A stretch of 64,000 bases of DNA, from NCBI GenBank assembly GCA_015519975.1, contig WIAL01000004.1, positions 1 to 64,000 of the forward strand, read 5' to 3'. Shown here piece by piece: positions 17,774-27,595 of the stretch (within the stretch, counting starts at the first letter, position 1; every line of letters starts with the position of its first letter). The notes beneath the pieces were generated by a model that was given only the letters and a program-made list of their open reading frames with translations, did not search any database and had not been told where the DNA came from. Source of the DNA: Hydrogenothermaceae bacterium. Its GTDB lineage: Bacteria; Aquificota; Aquificia; Aquificales; Hydrogenothermaceae. A program made the position numbers and the translations under genes.

Positions 17774-20700
17774 ATGTCAAAGGCTTATATTGATAGAATC
17801 AATGTCTACGGTTTTAAATCTTACGGTCTTAGAAAATTATCTATTCCTATTGGAGATGGATTTGTCGGTATAGTTGGACCAAACGGTTCTGGAAAAAGTA
17901 ATATTGGAGATTCTATTGTATTTGCTTTAGGGCTTGCAACTGCAAAGTCAATGAGAGCTTTAAAGCTTTCAGACCTTATATTTTCATCTAAAGGAAAATC
18001 AGCAGAGTTTGCAGAAGTTGAAGTTATTTTCAAAAATGAAGGGGCTTTTCCTTTAAATAATGAAGAAGTTTCAATATATAGAAAAGTAGAACACAACGGC
18101 AAATCAACATACAAAATAAACGGAAGACCGGCAAAACAGTACGAAGTAGAAGAGCTTTTAACAGCAGCCGGAATACCAAAACAGGGATACAACATAGTTA
18201 CTCAGGGAGATATCTTTAAATTCATAAAAATGACACCTTCAGAAAGAAGGGATTTAATAAGTGAAATAGCAGGTATTACAGATTATGAAGAGAGAAAAGA
18301 AAAAGCATTAAAAGACCTTGAAGAAACTGAGGAAAAGCTAACGGCTGCCAAACTTGTTTTAAAGGAAGTTAAAACAAACTTAAAAAGACTTGAAGAAGAA
18401 AGAGAAAATGCCTTAAAAGCTAAAGAAATAGAAGAAAAAATAGCCTTTTTAGAAGAAAAAATAAAAGGTGTAAAGCTTTATTTTTTGCAAAATGAGGAAG
18501 AAAAAACAGTAAAAGACCTTGAAGAAGTAGAGCAAAAAATACAGGAGCTATACAATCAAAAGGAACTTTCAATCCAAAAACAAAAAGAGCTTATTACTCA
18601 GATAAAAGAGCTGGAAAATAAACTAAATGAAATACAACAGTCTCTTCTCCCAATAAAAGAAAAAGAAGGTGCAATAACTGCCCAGATAAGAACATCAAAT
18701 GAGAAAATAAAAGAGATAGAAGAAGAACTTGAAAACTTAAAAACAACTTTAAAAGAAATTTCAAAAGAAAAAGAAGAAAAGATAAAAGAGGTTTTAAAAA
18801 CAGAAGAAGAAATTAAAAAATTAAAAAAGCTACTTCCTGATATAGAAAAACAGCTTGAAGAGGCAGAAAAAGAGCTTGAGAAGAAAAACAAAAAACTTCA
18901 GGAAATAGAAATAGGAGGGTCCAAAGCAAGGCTTGATTTAGGACAGGTGGAAAAAGAAGAGAAGGCCTTAAAAGATAAAAAGATATCTTTAGAAAAAGAA
19001 GAGCTAAAACTTCAAAATCAACTTGAAAACATTGCAGAAAAAATAGAAAGCTATAAAAAGGAAATAGAAAATCTAACGAAAGAAGTAGAAAGTTTAAGAA
19101 AATCAAAAGAAAACATAAGCTCATACACTCAAAATCAAGATAAAAAAATCAAATCCATTCAAAGCGAAATAAATAGATTAAAAATAAGAAAAGACGCACT
19201 CTCTAAAAAACTAAAAAATATTAGAGAAAAAAGGGAAGAGAATTTTAAAAAATTAACTGAGATTTTAGTAAAACTTCAGCACGTTAGAGAAGATAAAAAC
19301 TATCTGTTAATAAAAGACATTCCCGGAGTTTACGGTAAAGTTGCAGACTTAATATCTGTAAAAGATGAAGAGCTTATAACTGCAATAGAATCTGCAGGAG
19401 GAGCAAGACTTAACAACATAGTAGTTGAAGATGACAAAGTTGCACAGGAGTGTATAAACGTCCTTAGAAGAGAAAAAGCCGGAAGATTAACATTTATTCC
19501 TTTAAATAGAATAAGAGCCAACAATCCATCAAAACCTCCTTATCAAAAAGGAGTAATAGGGCTTGCAGTTGATTTTGTTGAATATGACCCTAAAATAGAA
19601 AAAGCAATAAAGTATGTGTTTTCTGATACTGTTATTGTTGAAAACTTTGATTCTGCAAGGGCTCTTGGTATAGGTTCATTTAGGATGGTAACCTTAGAAG
19701 GAGATATTTTTGAAAAGTTTGGAACAATTTCAGGTGGAAGTTCTAAATCATCTGCTACTTTAGGTAAAAGCGTTCTTGAAGCAGAAAGGGATAAACTTGA
19801 AAAAGAAGATGATAACCTGAAAGCACAGGAATATGCCATTGAAGATGAACTTAAGAAAATAGATAACCAGCTTCAGGAAAAAGAACGAGAGATTTACAAG
19901 ATACAGACAGAATCAGAAAGCATTGTTACAAGGGCTAAAGAGATAGATGAAAAGATTTCTGTCTATATAAACAAGATTAACTTACTTGAAAATGAGATAG
20001 TTAATCTCAAGAAAAAGCAGTTTGAAACAGAAAATCAACTGGAAATACTGAAAAAAGAAATGCAGGAAGTTCAAAAACAACTTTCTGTAGTTGAAAACAG
20101 AAAAAAATCAATCCTTGAGAAAATGGAAAATGAAGGTCTTCACAGCCTTAGAAAAGAATGGGAAGAGGCAACAAAAAAGGTTTACGCGTTAAAAGAAAAG
20201 AGAAATGAAATCGTTTCACAAATAGAGAACCTTCAGGATAAACTTGAAAATAACCTTAAAGTCAGAATTTTCCAAATAGAAAATGAAAAACTCAAAATAG
20301 AAGACCAGATTAAACAAAAATCCCAACAAAAAGAAGAATTGAAACAGCAGATTGAAGAAGAAAGTAAAAAATTAACACAGCTCTGGCAGGGACTTAAAGA
20401 TAAAGAAAAGGAAAGAGATGAGCTTTTAAATAAAATAGAAACCTTAAAAGAGGAAATGAAAACTTTAAGATACGAGGAAGATAACATAAATACACAAATA
20501 ACCTACCTTCTTGAAGATAAAGGAAAACTGGAGCAAAAACTTGAAGATATAAGAGAAGAGATTTCCCTTTTGAAAGAAGAATATTTGGGTGAGCCTATAG
20601 AAGGAGATTTAAAAGAACTTGAGAAGCAGTTAAAAGAAAATCAAGAAAAAAGGAAAAATATTGGTGCAGTAAATGAAAGAGCCCTTGAAGATTATGAGCA

Positions 20701-21292
20701 AATAAAAGAAAGATATGAAGACTTAAACCAAAAAGTTCAAACCCTTGTAGAAGAGAAAAAAAGCATAGAAGAGTTAATTGAAAGTTTAGAAGAGAAAAAG
20801 CTAACTGCGTTTATGGAAGTTTACGAGGCAGTCAATAAAAACCTTGGAAAAATATTTAGAAGACTTTCCCCTGGAGGAAAAGCATATCTTGAAATAGAAA
20901 ATGAAGATGACCCTCTTTCTGGAGGTATTTTATTAAAAGCAAGACCCAGAGGAAAAGATGTAAAAAGACTTGAAATAATGTCCGGTGGAGAAAAAACCTT
21001 AACTGCTTTAGCATTTTTATTTGCAGTTCAGCAATACAGACCTGCTCCATTTTATTATTTTGATGAAGTAGATGCCCACCTTGATGATGCAAATGCAAGA
21101 AAAATAGCAGAGCTAATGAAAGAACTTTCAAAAGAAGCTCAGTTTATAGTTGTAACTCTTAGAGATACAATGGCAAGTTATGCTGATAGATTAATTGGAG
21201 TCTCTGCAAGGGAAGGTATATCAAATGTTTACACCCTTGATATGAGTGAAATTATGGATAATAATATTAATGCTGAAATTGTGGGGTCGTAG
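17774..21292 (+). CDS. smc: chromosome segregation ATPase SMC
   Basis: 1172-residue condensin-type ATPase that loops and organises DNA. N-terminal Walker A GPNGSGKS (35-42), a long coiled coil, a hinge around residues 510-650 (GVYGKVADLI to GTISGGSS), the return coiled coil, and C-terminal signature MSGGEKTLTALAFLF plus Walker B YYFDEVDAHLDD. The length is standard. The last two codons and stop lie inside the tRNA-Ala gene: the TAG stop (21290-21292) is bases 8-10 of the tRNA. ScpA and ScpB partners are not nearby. Confidence 0.97.
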   Translation: MSKAYIDRINVYGFKSYGLRKLSIPIGDGFVGIVGPNGSGKSNIGDSIVFALGLATAKSMRALKLSDLIFSSKGKSAEFAEVEVIFKNEGAFPLNNEEVSIYRKVEHNGKSTYKINGRPAKQYEVEELLTAAGIPKQGYNIVTQGDIFKFIKMTPSERRDLISEIAGITDYEERKEKALKDLEETEEKLTAAKLVLKEVKTNLKRLEEERENALKAKEIEEKIAFLEEKIKGVKLYFLQNEEEKTVKDLEEVEQKIQELYNQKELSIQKQKELITQIKELENKLNEIQQSLLPIKEKEGAITAQIRTSNEKIKEIEEELENLKTTLKEISKEKEEKIKEVLKTEEEIKKLKKLLPDIEKQLEEAEKELEKKNKKLQEIEIGGSKARLDLGQVEKEEKALKDKKISLEKEELKLQNQLENIAEKIESYKKEIENLTKEVESLRKSKENISSYTQNQDKKIKSIQSEINRLKIRKDALSKKLKNIREKREENFKKLTEILVKLQHVREDKNYLLIKDIPGVYGKVADLISVKDEELITAIESAGGARLNNIVVEDDKVAQECINVLRREKAGRLTFIPLNRIRANNPSKPPYQKGVIGLAVDFVEYDPKIEKAIKYVFSDTVIVENFDSARALGIGSFRMVTLEGDIFEKFGTISGGSSKSSATLGKSVLEAERDKLEKEDDNLKAQEYAIEDELKKIDNQLQEKEREIYKIQTESESIVTRAKEIDEKISVYINKINLLENEIVNLKKKQFETENQLEILKKEMQEVQKQLSVVENRKKSILEKMENEGLHSLRKEWEEATKKVYALKEKRNEIVSQIENLQDKLENNLKVRIFQIENEKLKIEDQIKQKSQQKEELKQQIEEESKKLTQLWQGLKDKEKERDELLNKIETLKEEMKTLRYEEDNINTQITYLLEDKGKLEQKLEDIREEISLLKEEYLGEPIEGDLKELEKQLKENQEKRKNIGAVNERALEDYEQIKERYEDLNQKVQTLVEEKKSIEELIESLEEKKLTAFMEVYEAVNKNLGKIFRRLSPGGKAYLEIENEDDPLSGGILLKARPRGKDVKRLEIMSGGEKTLTALAFLFAVQQYRPAPFYYFDEVDAHLDDANARKIAELMKELSKEAQFIVVTLRDTMASYADRLIGVSAREGISNVYTLDMSEIMDNNINAEIVGS

Positions 21293-21355
21293 CTCAGCTG
21301 GGAGAGCGCTGCCTCGGCATGGCAGAGGTCACGGGTTCGAGCCCCGTCGACTCCA
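21283..21355 (+). tRNA. tRNA-Ala (anticodon GGC)
   Basis: A complete 73-base cloverleaf. The acceptor stem GGGGTCG pairs with CGACTCC and contains the G3:U70 wobble that defines alanine tRNAs. The anticodon stem CTGCC/GGCAG encloses TCGGCAT, giving anticodon GGC for GCC/GCU codons. The T-arm is ACGGG-TTCGAGC-CCCGT and the discriminator is A73. CCA is not encoded (CTT follows), so it must be added afterwards. Fifty of 73 bases are G or C, against an AT-rich genome, as in thermophiles. It overlaps smc by ten bases and lies one base from the convergent aroA stop. Confidence 0.97.
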
Positions 21356-21356
21356 C

Positions 21357-22658
21357 TTATTCAAAAATCACCAGTTGTTTTAAGTGTTCATAAAACTGCG
21401 GGTATGAAATAGTTGCACATTCAGGGTCTTTTATTTCTATTCCTTCTTCTGATATGAGCCCTAATATACTAAATCCCATGGCTATTCTGTGGTCATGATA
21501 GCTTTCGATAGTTCCACCTTTAATTTTCTGTTTTCCTTTTATTATAATTCCATCAGGTAGTTCTTCAACTTCTACACCAATTCTTTTTAAATTCTCAACG
21601 ACAGCCTTTATTCTATCACTTTCTTTTACTCTAAGTTCTTCAGCACCTTTTATAACAGTTTCTCCTTCTGCCTGAGTTGCAATTAGTGCAAGAAGAGGAA
21701 GTTCGTCTATCATAGAAGGGACTTCTTTCTTTTCTACAGATACGGCTTTTAAATGAGGAGTGTATTTAACTGATATATCTGCAACAGGCTCACCTGCTTC
21801 TTCTCTTTGATTTAAATACTCAATATCTGCTCCCATTTCCTTTAATTTTCTAAAAAATCCATCTCTCGTAGGATTTATTAATACTTCCTCAAGTAATATT
21901 TCAGAACCAGGGACAATAACGGCAGCTGCAGCAAAAAATGCTGCTGAAGATGGGTCAGCAGGAACATTTATATCTACCGGATTTAATTTTTCTGTTTTGT
22001 CCAAATAAACCCTATATCCACCTTCATCAAACTCTGTTCTTATATTTGCTCCCATAGCTTTAAGCATTCTTTCTGTATGGTCTCTTGACATTATTGGTTC
22101 TATAACAATTGTTTTTCCTTTTGCATTTAAACCTGCAAGGAGCAGAGCAGATTTTACCTGTGCACTTGCTTTTTCGTTAAAAAACTCAATTCCTCTTAGT
22201 GAAGAATTTCCTCTTATAGCTATAGGTAAGTAATCGCCTTTGTTCCTACCGTCAACATTTGCCCCCATATTTTTAAGGGGAAGTAAAACCCTTTTCATAG
22301 GTCTTTTTCTTAAAGAATTGTCGCCAGTCATTACTGCAAATATTGGCTGTCCTGCTAGAACTCCAAGCGTTAATCTTGTTGTTGTTCCAGAATTTCCCAT
22401 GTATAAAACATCATCAGGTTCAGTTAGACCTTTGAGACCTTTACCGTGTATAAAAAATAATCCTTCTGCCTCATCTATTTTTATTCCTAAACTGCGAAAC
22501 ACATCTATAGTTGTTAATGTATCTCCTGCTTTTAAGAAGTTTTTAACGATTGAAGTTCCTTCTGCAAGTGCAGTTATGATTATACTTCTATGAGAAATAG
22601 ATTTATCAGATGGTACTCTAAGTTTACCTTTAACAACTTTTGCTTTTGTAATTTTCAT
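21357..22658 (-). CDS. aroA: 3-phosphoshikimate 1-carboxyvinyltransferase (EPSP synthase)
   Basis: Sixth step of the shikimate pathway, joining PEP to shikimate-3-phosphate. Signatures: VPSDKSISHRSII at the N-terminus, YMGNSGTTTRL for substrate binding, LRKRPMKR, and RVKESDRIKAV near the C-terminus. 433 residues, standard length. Its stop codon is one base from the tRNA-Ala end, so transcription of smc/tRNA and aroA converge with no room for a terminator. Upstream neighbours on the same strand are envelope genes unrelated in function. Confidence 0.97.
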   Translation of the reverse strand: MKITKAKVVKGKLRVPSDKSISHRSIIITALAEGTSIVKNFLKAGDTLTTIDVFRSLGIKIDEAEGLFFIHGKGLKGLTEPDDVLYMGNSGTTTRLTLGVLAGQPIFAVMTGDNSLRKRPMKRVLLPLKNMGANVDGRNKGDYLPIAIRGNSSLRGIEFFNEKASAQVKSALLLAGLNAKGKTIVIEPIMSRDHTERMLKAMGANIRTEFDEGGYRVYLDKTEKLNPVDINVPADPSSAAFFAAAAVIVPGSEILLEEVLINPTRDGFFRKLKEMGADIEYLNQREEAGEPVADISVKYTPHLKAVSVEKKEVPSMIDELPLLALIATQAEGETVIKGAEELRVKESDRIKAVVENLKRIGVEVEELPDGIIIKGKQKIKGGTIESYHDHRIAMGFSILGLISEEGIEIKDPECATISYPQFYEHLKQLVIFE

Positions 22659-22671
22659 TTTGATCCTTTTA

Positions 22672-23589
22672 TTATTTAATTAATTTGAATATTATAAACA
22701 AAACGAGAACTATGTTTAAAGTTATTAAAGATAATAAAAATATTTTTAGTAATATCTTTTTTTCACTTTTTGCATTTATAATTTCAGGATCTATTGTCTC
22801 AACAGCAACTTCAACATTACTTGGTTTTACTGTAGTTGAATTTTCTATAAATGCTGACATTAATGCCCTTGAAGACAATATATTAATAAGTCTAGGTATT
22901 CCTTTACTGTATTTATGTATTTTTTTGAAGGCTTTATCTGTAAAATTTATATTTCCACCACCTGCAAGCATAAGTCTGTGGTTAATATATTTTTTTGTAT
23001 CATTTAAATCTAAAGGTGTAAGATATGCTTTGCTTGTAATTCTTTGTAGAAGCTGTCTTAACTGCTGTCTTTTTAACTTTTCGTCTAATTCAGGCTGTCC
23101 TACTAACACTATTTGAACTAACTTTTCCTTATCTGTTTCTAAATTTGAAAGAAGTCTAAGTTCTTCTAATGTTTCAATAGGAAGTAACTGTGCTTCATCA
23201 ACTATTATAAAAACTTTTTTACCATTTTTGACTTTGTCTTCCAATGTTTTTTTAAAAAGTTTTAAAAGTTCTTCTTTATTTTCCTCTTTTGTTTCTACTC
23301 CTAAATCATGAAGTACAGCCCTTAAAAACTCTTCAGGTTTTAGCTGTGGTGAAAGTATTAATGAATACTCGGCAAATCCTTCTAAACTATTTAAGAATTT
23401 TCTTATAACAGTTGTTTTACCTGTTCCAGGCTCACCAATTATTACGCAAAATCCTTCTCCTGAATCAACAACATATTTTAAAAGCCTTTCTGCATTTCTA
23501 TGAGATATTGAAGGGAAAAAATATGAAGGATCAGGAGTTATTCTAAAGGGATCTTCTTTTAAACCAAAAAACTCTAAATAATCTATCAT
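22672..23589 (-). CDS. ExeA/GspA-like AAA+ ATPase with C-terminal membrane helix
   Basis: 305-residue ATPase starting with the ExeA-type motif YLEFFGLKEDPFRITPDPSYF, then Walker A GEPGTGKTT, Walker B KVFIIVDEAQLL, and a C-terminal hydrophobic anchor (about residues 283-302). In Aeromonas, ExeA with ExeB remodels peptidoglycan for secretin assembly. Here the peptidoglycan-binding domain is absent, so secretion or pilus assembly is only a family-based guess. It follows lptA by one base, so it may share the LPS-export transcript. Confidence 0.8.
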   Translation of the reverse strand: MIDYLEFFGLKEDPFRITPDPSYFFPSISHRNAERLLKYVVDSGEGFCVIIGEPGTGKTTVIRKFLNSLEGFAEYSLILSPQLKPEEFLRAVLHDLGVETKEENKEELLKLFKKTLEDKVKNGKKVFIIVDEAQLLPIETLEELRLLSNLETDKEKLVQIVLVGQPELDEKLKRQQLRQLLQRITSKAYLTPLDLNDTKKYINHRLMLAGGGNINFTDKAFKKIHKYSKGIPRLINILSSRALMSAFIENSTTVKPSNVEVAVETIDPEIINAKSEKKILLKIFLLSLITLNIVLVLFIIFKLIK

Positions 23590-23590
23590 T

Positions 23591-24070
23591 TTATTTTCCC
23601 TTTTCTTTTACTTCTTCAGGAATAATTATAGTTCTTACTTTTTTATTTTTTCCTATAACTACAGCTTTATCTTCTTTCATGAAATAATCTATTTCATCTC
23701 CCTCTAAAACATTATTTCCTTTTCTAATTTGAGCATTTCCTATAAGTTTTATTATTTCTTTATCTGCTTCATATGTTGCTTTTTCAGATTTTCCCTTATA
23801 AAGTCCTTTTTCAAAACGTACATTTCCTTCAGCTATTATTTTTTTTATTTTTGAATTTTCATCAAAGTAAATATGCATTAAGTTAGCCCACAGCGTAAAA
23901 TCTCCTTTTCTAACAACAACATTGTCTTTGTAAACTGCAATTTTTTGTTTGTTATCGTATTCAAAAGAATCAGCTTCTATAACAATAGGTGCTTTGTTTT
24001 CTTCATTATTAGTTTGCCCAAAAGAAAAACTTGTTAAGAAAAATAAAAATATAAGTAAAACTTTAACCAT
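23591..24070 (-). CDS. lptA: LptA/OstA-like periplasmic LPS-transport protein
   Basis: Probable periplasmic bridge component carrying LPS to the outer membrane. A signal peptide (VLLIFLFFLTSFSFGQ) is followed by an OstA-type beta-jellyroll: PIVIEADSFEYDNKQKIAVY, NVVVRKGDFTLWAN, GNVRFEKGLYKGKSEKA. ATG at 24070 is preferred because GGAG lies six bases upstream. The more upstream ATG at 24082 overlaps that ribosome-binding sequence itself. It overlaps lptC by eight bases; the pair with lpxA, lpxI and gmhB in the window shows an LPS outer membrane. Confidence 0.8.
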   Translation of the reverse strand: MVKVLLIFLFFLTSFSFGQTNNEENKAPIVIEADSFEYDNKQKIAVYKDNVVVRKGDFTLWANLMHIYFDENSKIKKIIAEGNVRFEKGLYKGKSEKATYEADKEIIKLIGNAQIRKGNNVLEGDEIDYFMKEDKAVVIGKNKKVRTIIIPEEVKEKGK

Positions 24071-24581
24071 TGTTTTCTCCATAAACCTCTGTTTTAACCT
24101 TTTTTAAGAATATTTTTTCTTTTTTTAAATTTATCAGTAAATTTTTTCCTGTTGTTCTCATATTTTTTGTAATTATTTCATTGAATTGATTATTATATGC
24201 TATATTTTGCTTAATATTAAAGGTTAATTTTGAAGTTAAAAGCTTTAATCCTTTTGTTAAAATTTCTACATTATCTTCTAAATAGATAATTTCTTTTTTA
24301 TCAAACTTCCCATTCTTAGCTTTAATATTTATAATGCCTTTTTCTTCTAAAATATCTGCATCTATATTTTTTCCTTCTAAATACTTTATCTTGTCTATAA
24401 GCAGGCTGCCCTTAACTATTATTTTTTTTGAATTTTTACTTACTAATGTAAAATTAAAAATTTTCGCTTGTTTATAGCTTAAGTCTTTTATTTTTGATTT
24501 TTCTATTTGTGTGTTTACAAAGTTTATTATTAAAGATATAAATCCTAAAATTAGAGTGTATATAAAAGCCTTTTTTCTCAC
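24063..24581 (-). CDS. lptC: LptC-like LPS export protein
   Basis: 172 residues with one N-terminal membrane helix ([17 protein letters not shown]) and a periplasmic beta-rich domain of alternating '[19 protein letters not shown]'-type strands typical of LptC/YrbK. Sequence is poorly conserved in this family; the assignment leans on the anchor, the strand pattern and the neighbouring LptA. The GTG start overlaps the TGA of hemA. Confidence 0.7.
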   Translation of the reverse strand: MRKKAFIYTLILGFISLIINFVNTQIEKSKIKDLSYKQAKIFNFTLVSKNSKKIIVKGSLLIDKIKYLEGKNIDADILEEKGIINIKAKNGKFDKKEIIYLEDNVEILTKGLKLLTSKLTFNIKQNIAYNNQFNEIITKNMRTTGKNLLINLKKEKIFLKKVKTEVYGENNG

Positions 24582-25876
24582 TTCTTCACATTTATTTTAT
24601 TTTTTCTTGCTTCCCATTTAGGACTGAACATCTCTTCAAATGTTTCAATATATTTTTCAACATCTTCGCTTGTAGCTTTATTTTTTAAGTACATTGTAGG
24701 TCTATGAAGAATTTTATTTATAATAGAGTTTACTGCCAGTTCTATATTTTCTCTTTCCTTTTCATTTAAATAAGGCATATCATTAAATAATTTTTCAAGT
24801 TGATAATTTTTTATTTCCTCAGCAAAGTGCCTAACGTTTGCAATTACAGGTGAAAGTTTTTGCTGGGCAAGCCACTTTTCAAATTTTTTCACTTCTTCAT
24901 CTATTATTATTTCAGCTCTTGCTGCTTCAAGTTTTCTGCTTTCAAGATTTTGATTAACAACTTCTTTTAAATCATCTATGTTATATAAAAATACTTCATC
25001 AAGTTCATTTACCTTTTCTTCCACATTTCTAGGGACTGATATATCAAAAATAAATATAGGCTCTCCTTTTCTTTTCTTAACAATATTTTTTAAATCTTCT
25101 TTTTTTATAATTGGCTGTTTAGCACCTGTTGAGGTTATAACAATATCAGCTTCTGGTAGAAATTCATAAAACTTTTCAAACTTTAACGGTGTGCCTGAAA
25201 ATTTTTCTGCAAGTTCAACCGCTTTTTCAAAGGTTCTATTCGCTACAAAAATATGTTTTACACCAGTTGACTGCAGATGCCTCGCAGCAAGTTCGGCCAT
25301 CTCACCTGCACCAATTAAAAGAACATTTTTATCTGATAAATCACCAAATATTTTTTTTGCAAGTTCTACAGCTGCGTAACTTATAGATACTGCCTTTTTA
25401 CTTATTCCTGTTGATGTTCTAATTTTCTTGGAAACCTGCAGTGACTTGTCAAAAAGCCTTGTTAAAATATGTCTTACGGCTTTTAATTCTTTGGATTTTA
25501 AAAATGATTCTTTGAATTGACATACAATTTGGGGCTCTCCAATAACCATTGAATCTAAACTGGATGAAACTTTGAATATGTGTCTTACAGCCTCGCTGTC
25601 GTAATAAAAAAATAGGTATTTTCTCAAATCATTTTGGGATATACCTGAGCTTTTTGAAAATTCTTCTATTATCTCTTCTTCAAACTCTTGAGGATTGTCT
25701 GTTAATCCATAAAATTCAACCCTGTTGCATGTAGATAAAATGCATATTTCATATATTGGATTTATCTTCAATAAGTTTTTAATTAAAGTATCATATTTCT
25801 CGCTGTCAACTGCAAATTTTTCTCTAACTTCTACAGGAGACGTTTTGTAATTTAATCCAACTGCAAATATATGCAT
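24578..25876 (-). CDS. hemA: glutamyl-tRNA reductase
   Basis: First committed step of tetrapyrrole synthesis by the C5 route: reduces glutamyl-tRNA to glutamate-1-semialdehyde with NADPH. The catalytic Cys50 sits in [12 protein letters not shown]. The Rossmann NADPH site is [17 protein letters not shown]. The C-terminal part is the helical dimerisation domain. 432 residues, standard. It is the first gene of a minus-strand run hemA-lptC-lptA-ATPase; hemE for the same pathway lies at 48141. Confidence 0.97.
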   Translation of the reverse strand: MHIFAVGLNYKTSPVEVREKFAVDSEKYDTLIKNLLKINPIYEICILSTCNRVEFYGLTDNPQEFEEEIIEEFSKSSGISQNDLRKYLFFYYDSEAVRHIFKVSSSLDSMVIGEPQIVCQFKESFLKSKELKAVRHILTRLFDKSLQVSKKIRTSTGISKKAVSISYAAVELAKKIFGDLSDKNVLLIGAGEMAELAARHLQSTGVKHIFVANRTFEKAVELAEKFSGTPLKFEKFYEFLPEADIVITSTGAKQPIIKKEDLKNIVKKRKGEPIFIFDISVPRNVEEKVNELDEVFLYNIDDLKEVVNQNLESRKLEAARAEIIIDEEVKKFEKWLAQQKLSPVIANVRHFAEEIKNYQLEKLFNDMPYLNEKERENIELAVNSIINKILHRPTMYLKNKATSEDVEKYIETFEEMFSPKWEARKNKINVKK

Positions 25877-25905
25877 TTATTTTCCTCTTATATTTACTAT
25901 AAAAT

Positions 25906-25936
25906 ATTATAATAGAACAAATTTAGTTTTTTTCAA
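25906..25936 (-). promoter_or_regulatory. candidate hemA promoter
   Basis: On the minus strand, TTGAAA (25936-25931) is followed by TATTAT (25914-25909, 16-base spacer) or TATAAT (25911-25906, 19-base spacer). It lies in the 71-base gap between the divergent hemA and NSS transporter genes, so the transporter's control signals must overlap it. Confidence 0.4.
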
Positions 25937-25947
25937 AAAGGAAAATA

Positions 25948-27492
25948 ATGATAAAAAGAGAGTATTGGAATACAAGACTAGGTTTAATATTAGCTGTTGC
26001 AGGAAATGCAATTGGTCTTGGAAATTTTTTAAGATTTCCTGTTCAAGCTGCTGATAACGGCGGTGGGGCCTTTATGATTCCTTATATGATTTCCCTTTTA
26101 ATTATAGGTATTCCTCTTTTACTCGTAGAGTGGGCGCTTGGAAGATACGGAAGTAAGATTGGACATGGTACGGCGCCGGCTGTTTTTGACAGTTTATGGA
26201 AGAGTAAAATTGCAAAATATATCGGAATTTTAGGGGTTATTATTCCTCTTGTTGTTGTTGTTTACTATACATATATAGAGTCCTGGACATTAATTTACAG
26301 TACATTTAGCCTTTTAGGCTTAACTCCATCCACACCTGTATCAGAAAACCCTCAGCACTATTTAGAACCTTTTAAGAACTTTTTAGTCAGCATTATAGGA
26401 GCAAATTCGCAAAGCAGTTTATTTTTATCTGTTCCATTTTATACCTATCTGTTTTTTGTAGTAACTCTTTTACTTAATCTTTATATACTCTATAGAGGGG
26501 TAAGTGGCGGAATTGAAAAAGTGGCAAGGTTTGCACTTCCTGCTATTTTTGTAATGGCTATAATACTAATGATAAGGGTATTTACTTTAAGCTCTCCTGA
26601 CGGCAGGAACTTTTTAGACGGTCTTGGATTTTTATGGAATCCAGATTTTTCGGCTCTTTTAAATCCTAATGTTTGGCTTGCAGCTGCAGGACAGGTATTT
26701 TTCACTTTAAGTGTTGGTTTTGGAGCTATCCTTACTTATGCTTCTTATATAAAGCCTAAAGATGATATTGCTTTGAATGCTGTTGCAGGTGCATCTGTTA
26801 ATGAATTTGCTGAAATAATACTTGGTGGATCTATTGCAATAACTGCTTCTGTGGTATTTTTCGGAATAGCTGCAACTTCACAAATTGCGTCTGATGGAGC
26901 TTTTAATTTAGGATTTATGGCTTTGCCTGCTATTTTTGCAAATATTCCATTTGGGCAGTTTTTTAGCTTTTTATGGTTCCTACTTCTTTTCTTTGCAGGT
27001 ATAACCTCTTCTATAGCTTTAGCTCAACCAGCAATAGCATTTTTAGAAGATGAACTTGGATTAAAAAGACAAAAGGCAGTTTTAATTTTAGGAGTATTTT
27101 TATTTATTTCTGCTCATATACCTATCTTTATAAAAGGTGCATTAGATGAGCTTGATTTTTGGGTTGGAACATTTGGTCTTGTAGTATTTGCACTTTTAGA
27201 AGCTGTAATATTTTTCTGGCTTTATGACTCTAAAAAAGCATGGGAAGAAGTAACAAGGGATAATGATATAAACCTTCCTTCTATTTTTTATTACTTAATG
27301 AAGTATGTGGCACCTTTAATTTTAATTATTATATTAACCTCATGGTCTGTTCAAATGCTTCCTGAAAAAATGTCTCAACATAACGTCAATATTTGGATAG
27401 CAAGAGGTTTCATTATATTTATGATAGTTTTATCAATTATTTTAGTAAAAATAGCATGGGAAAGGAGAAAAAATGGAAGGGCATCTACTTAA
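25948..27492 (+). CDS. neurotransmitter:sodium symporter (SNF/NSS) family amino-acid transporter
   Basis: 514-residue integral membrane protein, about 12 helices. The first helix carries the NSS ion and substrate signature, in which GNAIGLGNFLRFPVQAADNGG binds Na+ and the amino acid. LeuT from Aquifex is the family's structural model. The substrate is not predictable. A 40-residue single-helix gene overlaps its 3' end by 20 bases, as in MetP/MetS-type transporters that need a small subunit. Confidence 0.93.
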   Translation: MIKREYWNTRLGLILAVAGNAIGLGNFLRFPVQAADNGGGAFMIPYMISLLIIGIPLLLVEWALGRYGSKIGHGTAPAVFDSLWKSKIAKYIGILGVIIPLVVVVYYTYIESWTLIYSTFSLLGLTPSTPVSENPQHYLEPFKNFLVSIIGANSQSSLFLSVPFYTYLFFVVTLLLNLYILYRGVSGGIEKVARFALPAIFVMAIILMIRVFTLSSPDGRNFLDGLGFLWNPDFSALLNPNVWLAAAGQVFFTLSVGFGAILTYASYIKPKDDIALNAVAGASVNEFAEIILGGSIAITASVVFFGIAATSQIASDGAFNLGFMALPAIFANIPFGQFFSFLWFLLLFFAGITSSIALAQPAIAFLEDELGLKRQKAVLILGVFLFISAHIPIFIKGALDELDFWVGTFGLVVFALLEAVIFFWLYDSKKAWEEVTRDNDINLPSIFYYLMKYVAPLILIIILTSWSVQMLPEKMSQHNVNIWIARGFIIFMIVLSIILVKIAWERRKNGRAST

Positions 27493-27595
27493 CATTTATG
27501 GAGCAATATTTTTAGCAATTTCTTGGTCAATTGTGATAGGATTAAATATATATAGTTTTTATAAAATATTTCAAAATAACAAAAAGGAGGATTAA
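27473..27595 (+). CDS. 40-residue membrane protein, candidate MetS-like small subunit of the NSS transporter
   Basis: ATG at 27473 with GGAG seven to ten bases upstream. The product begins MEGHLLNIYGAIFLAISW and has one membrane helix followed by a short Lys-rich tail (FQNNKKED). It overlaps the transporter gene by 20 bases, and its TAA abuts the ndk ATG. In Corynebacterium MetP the small single-helix partner MetS is required for transport. Size, topology and position match that arrangement, but homology is not demonstrated. Confidence 0.65.
   Translation: MEGHLLNIYGAIFLAISWSIVIGLNIYSFYKIFQNNKKED

Noticed and set aside
21360-22658. Additional tRNA genes beside tRNA-Ala
   Set aside because: No second cloverleaf is visible; aroA coding begins two bases after the tRNA end.
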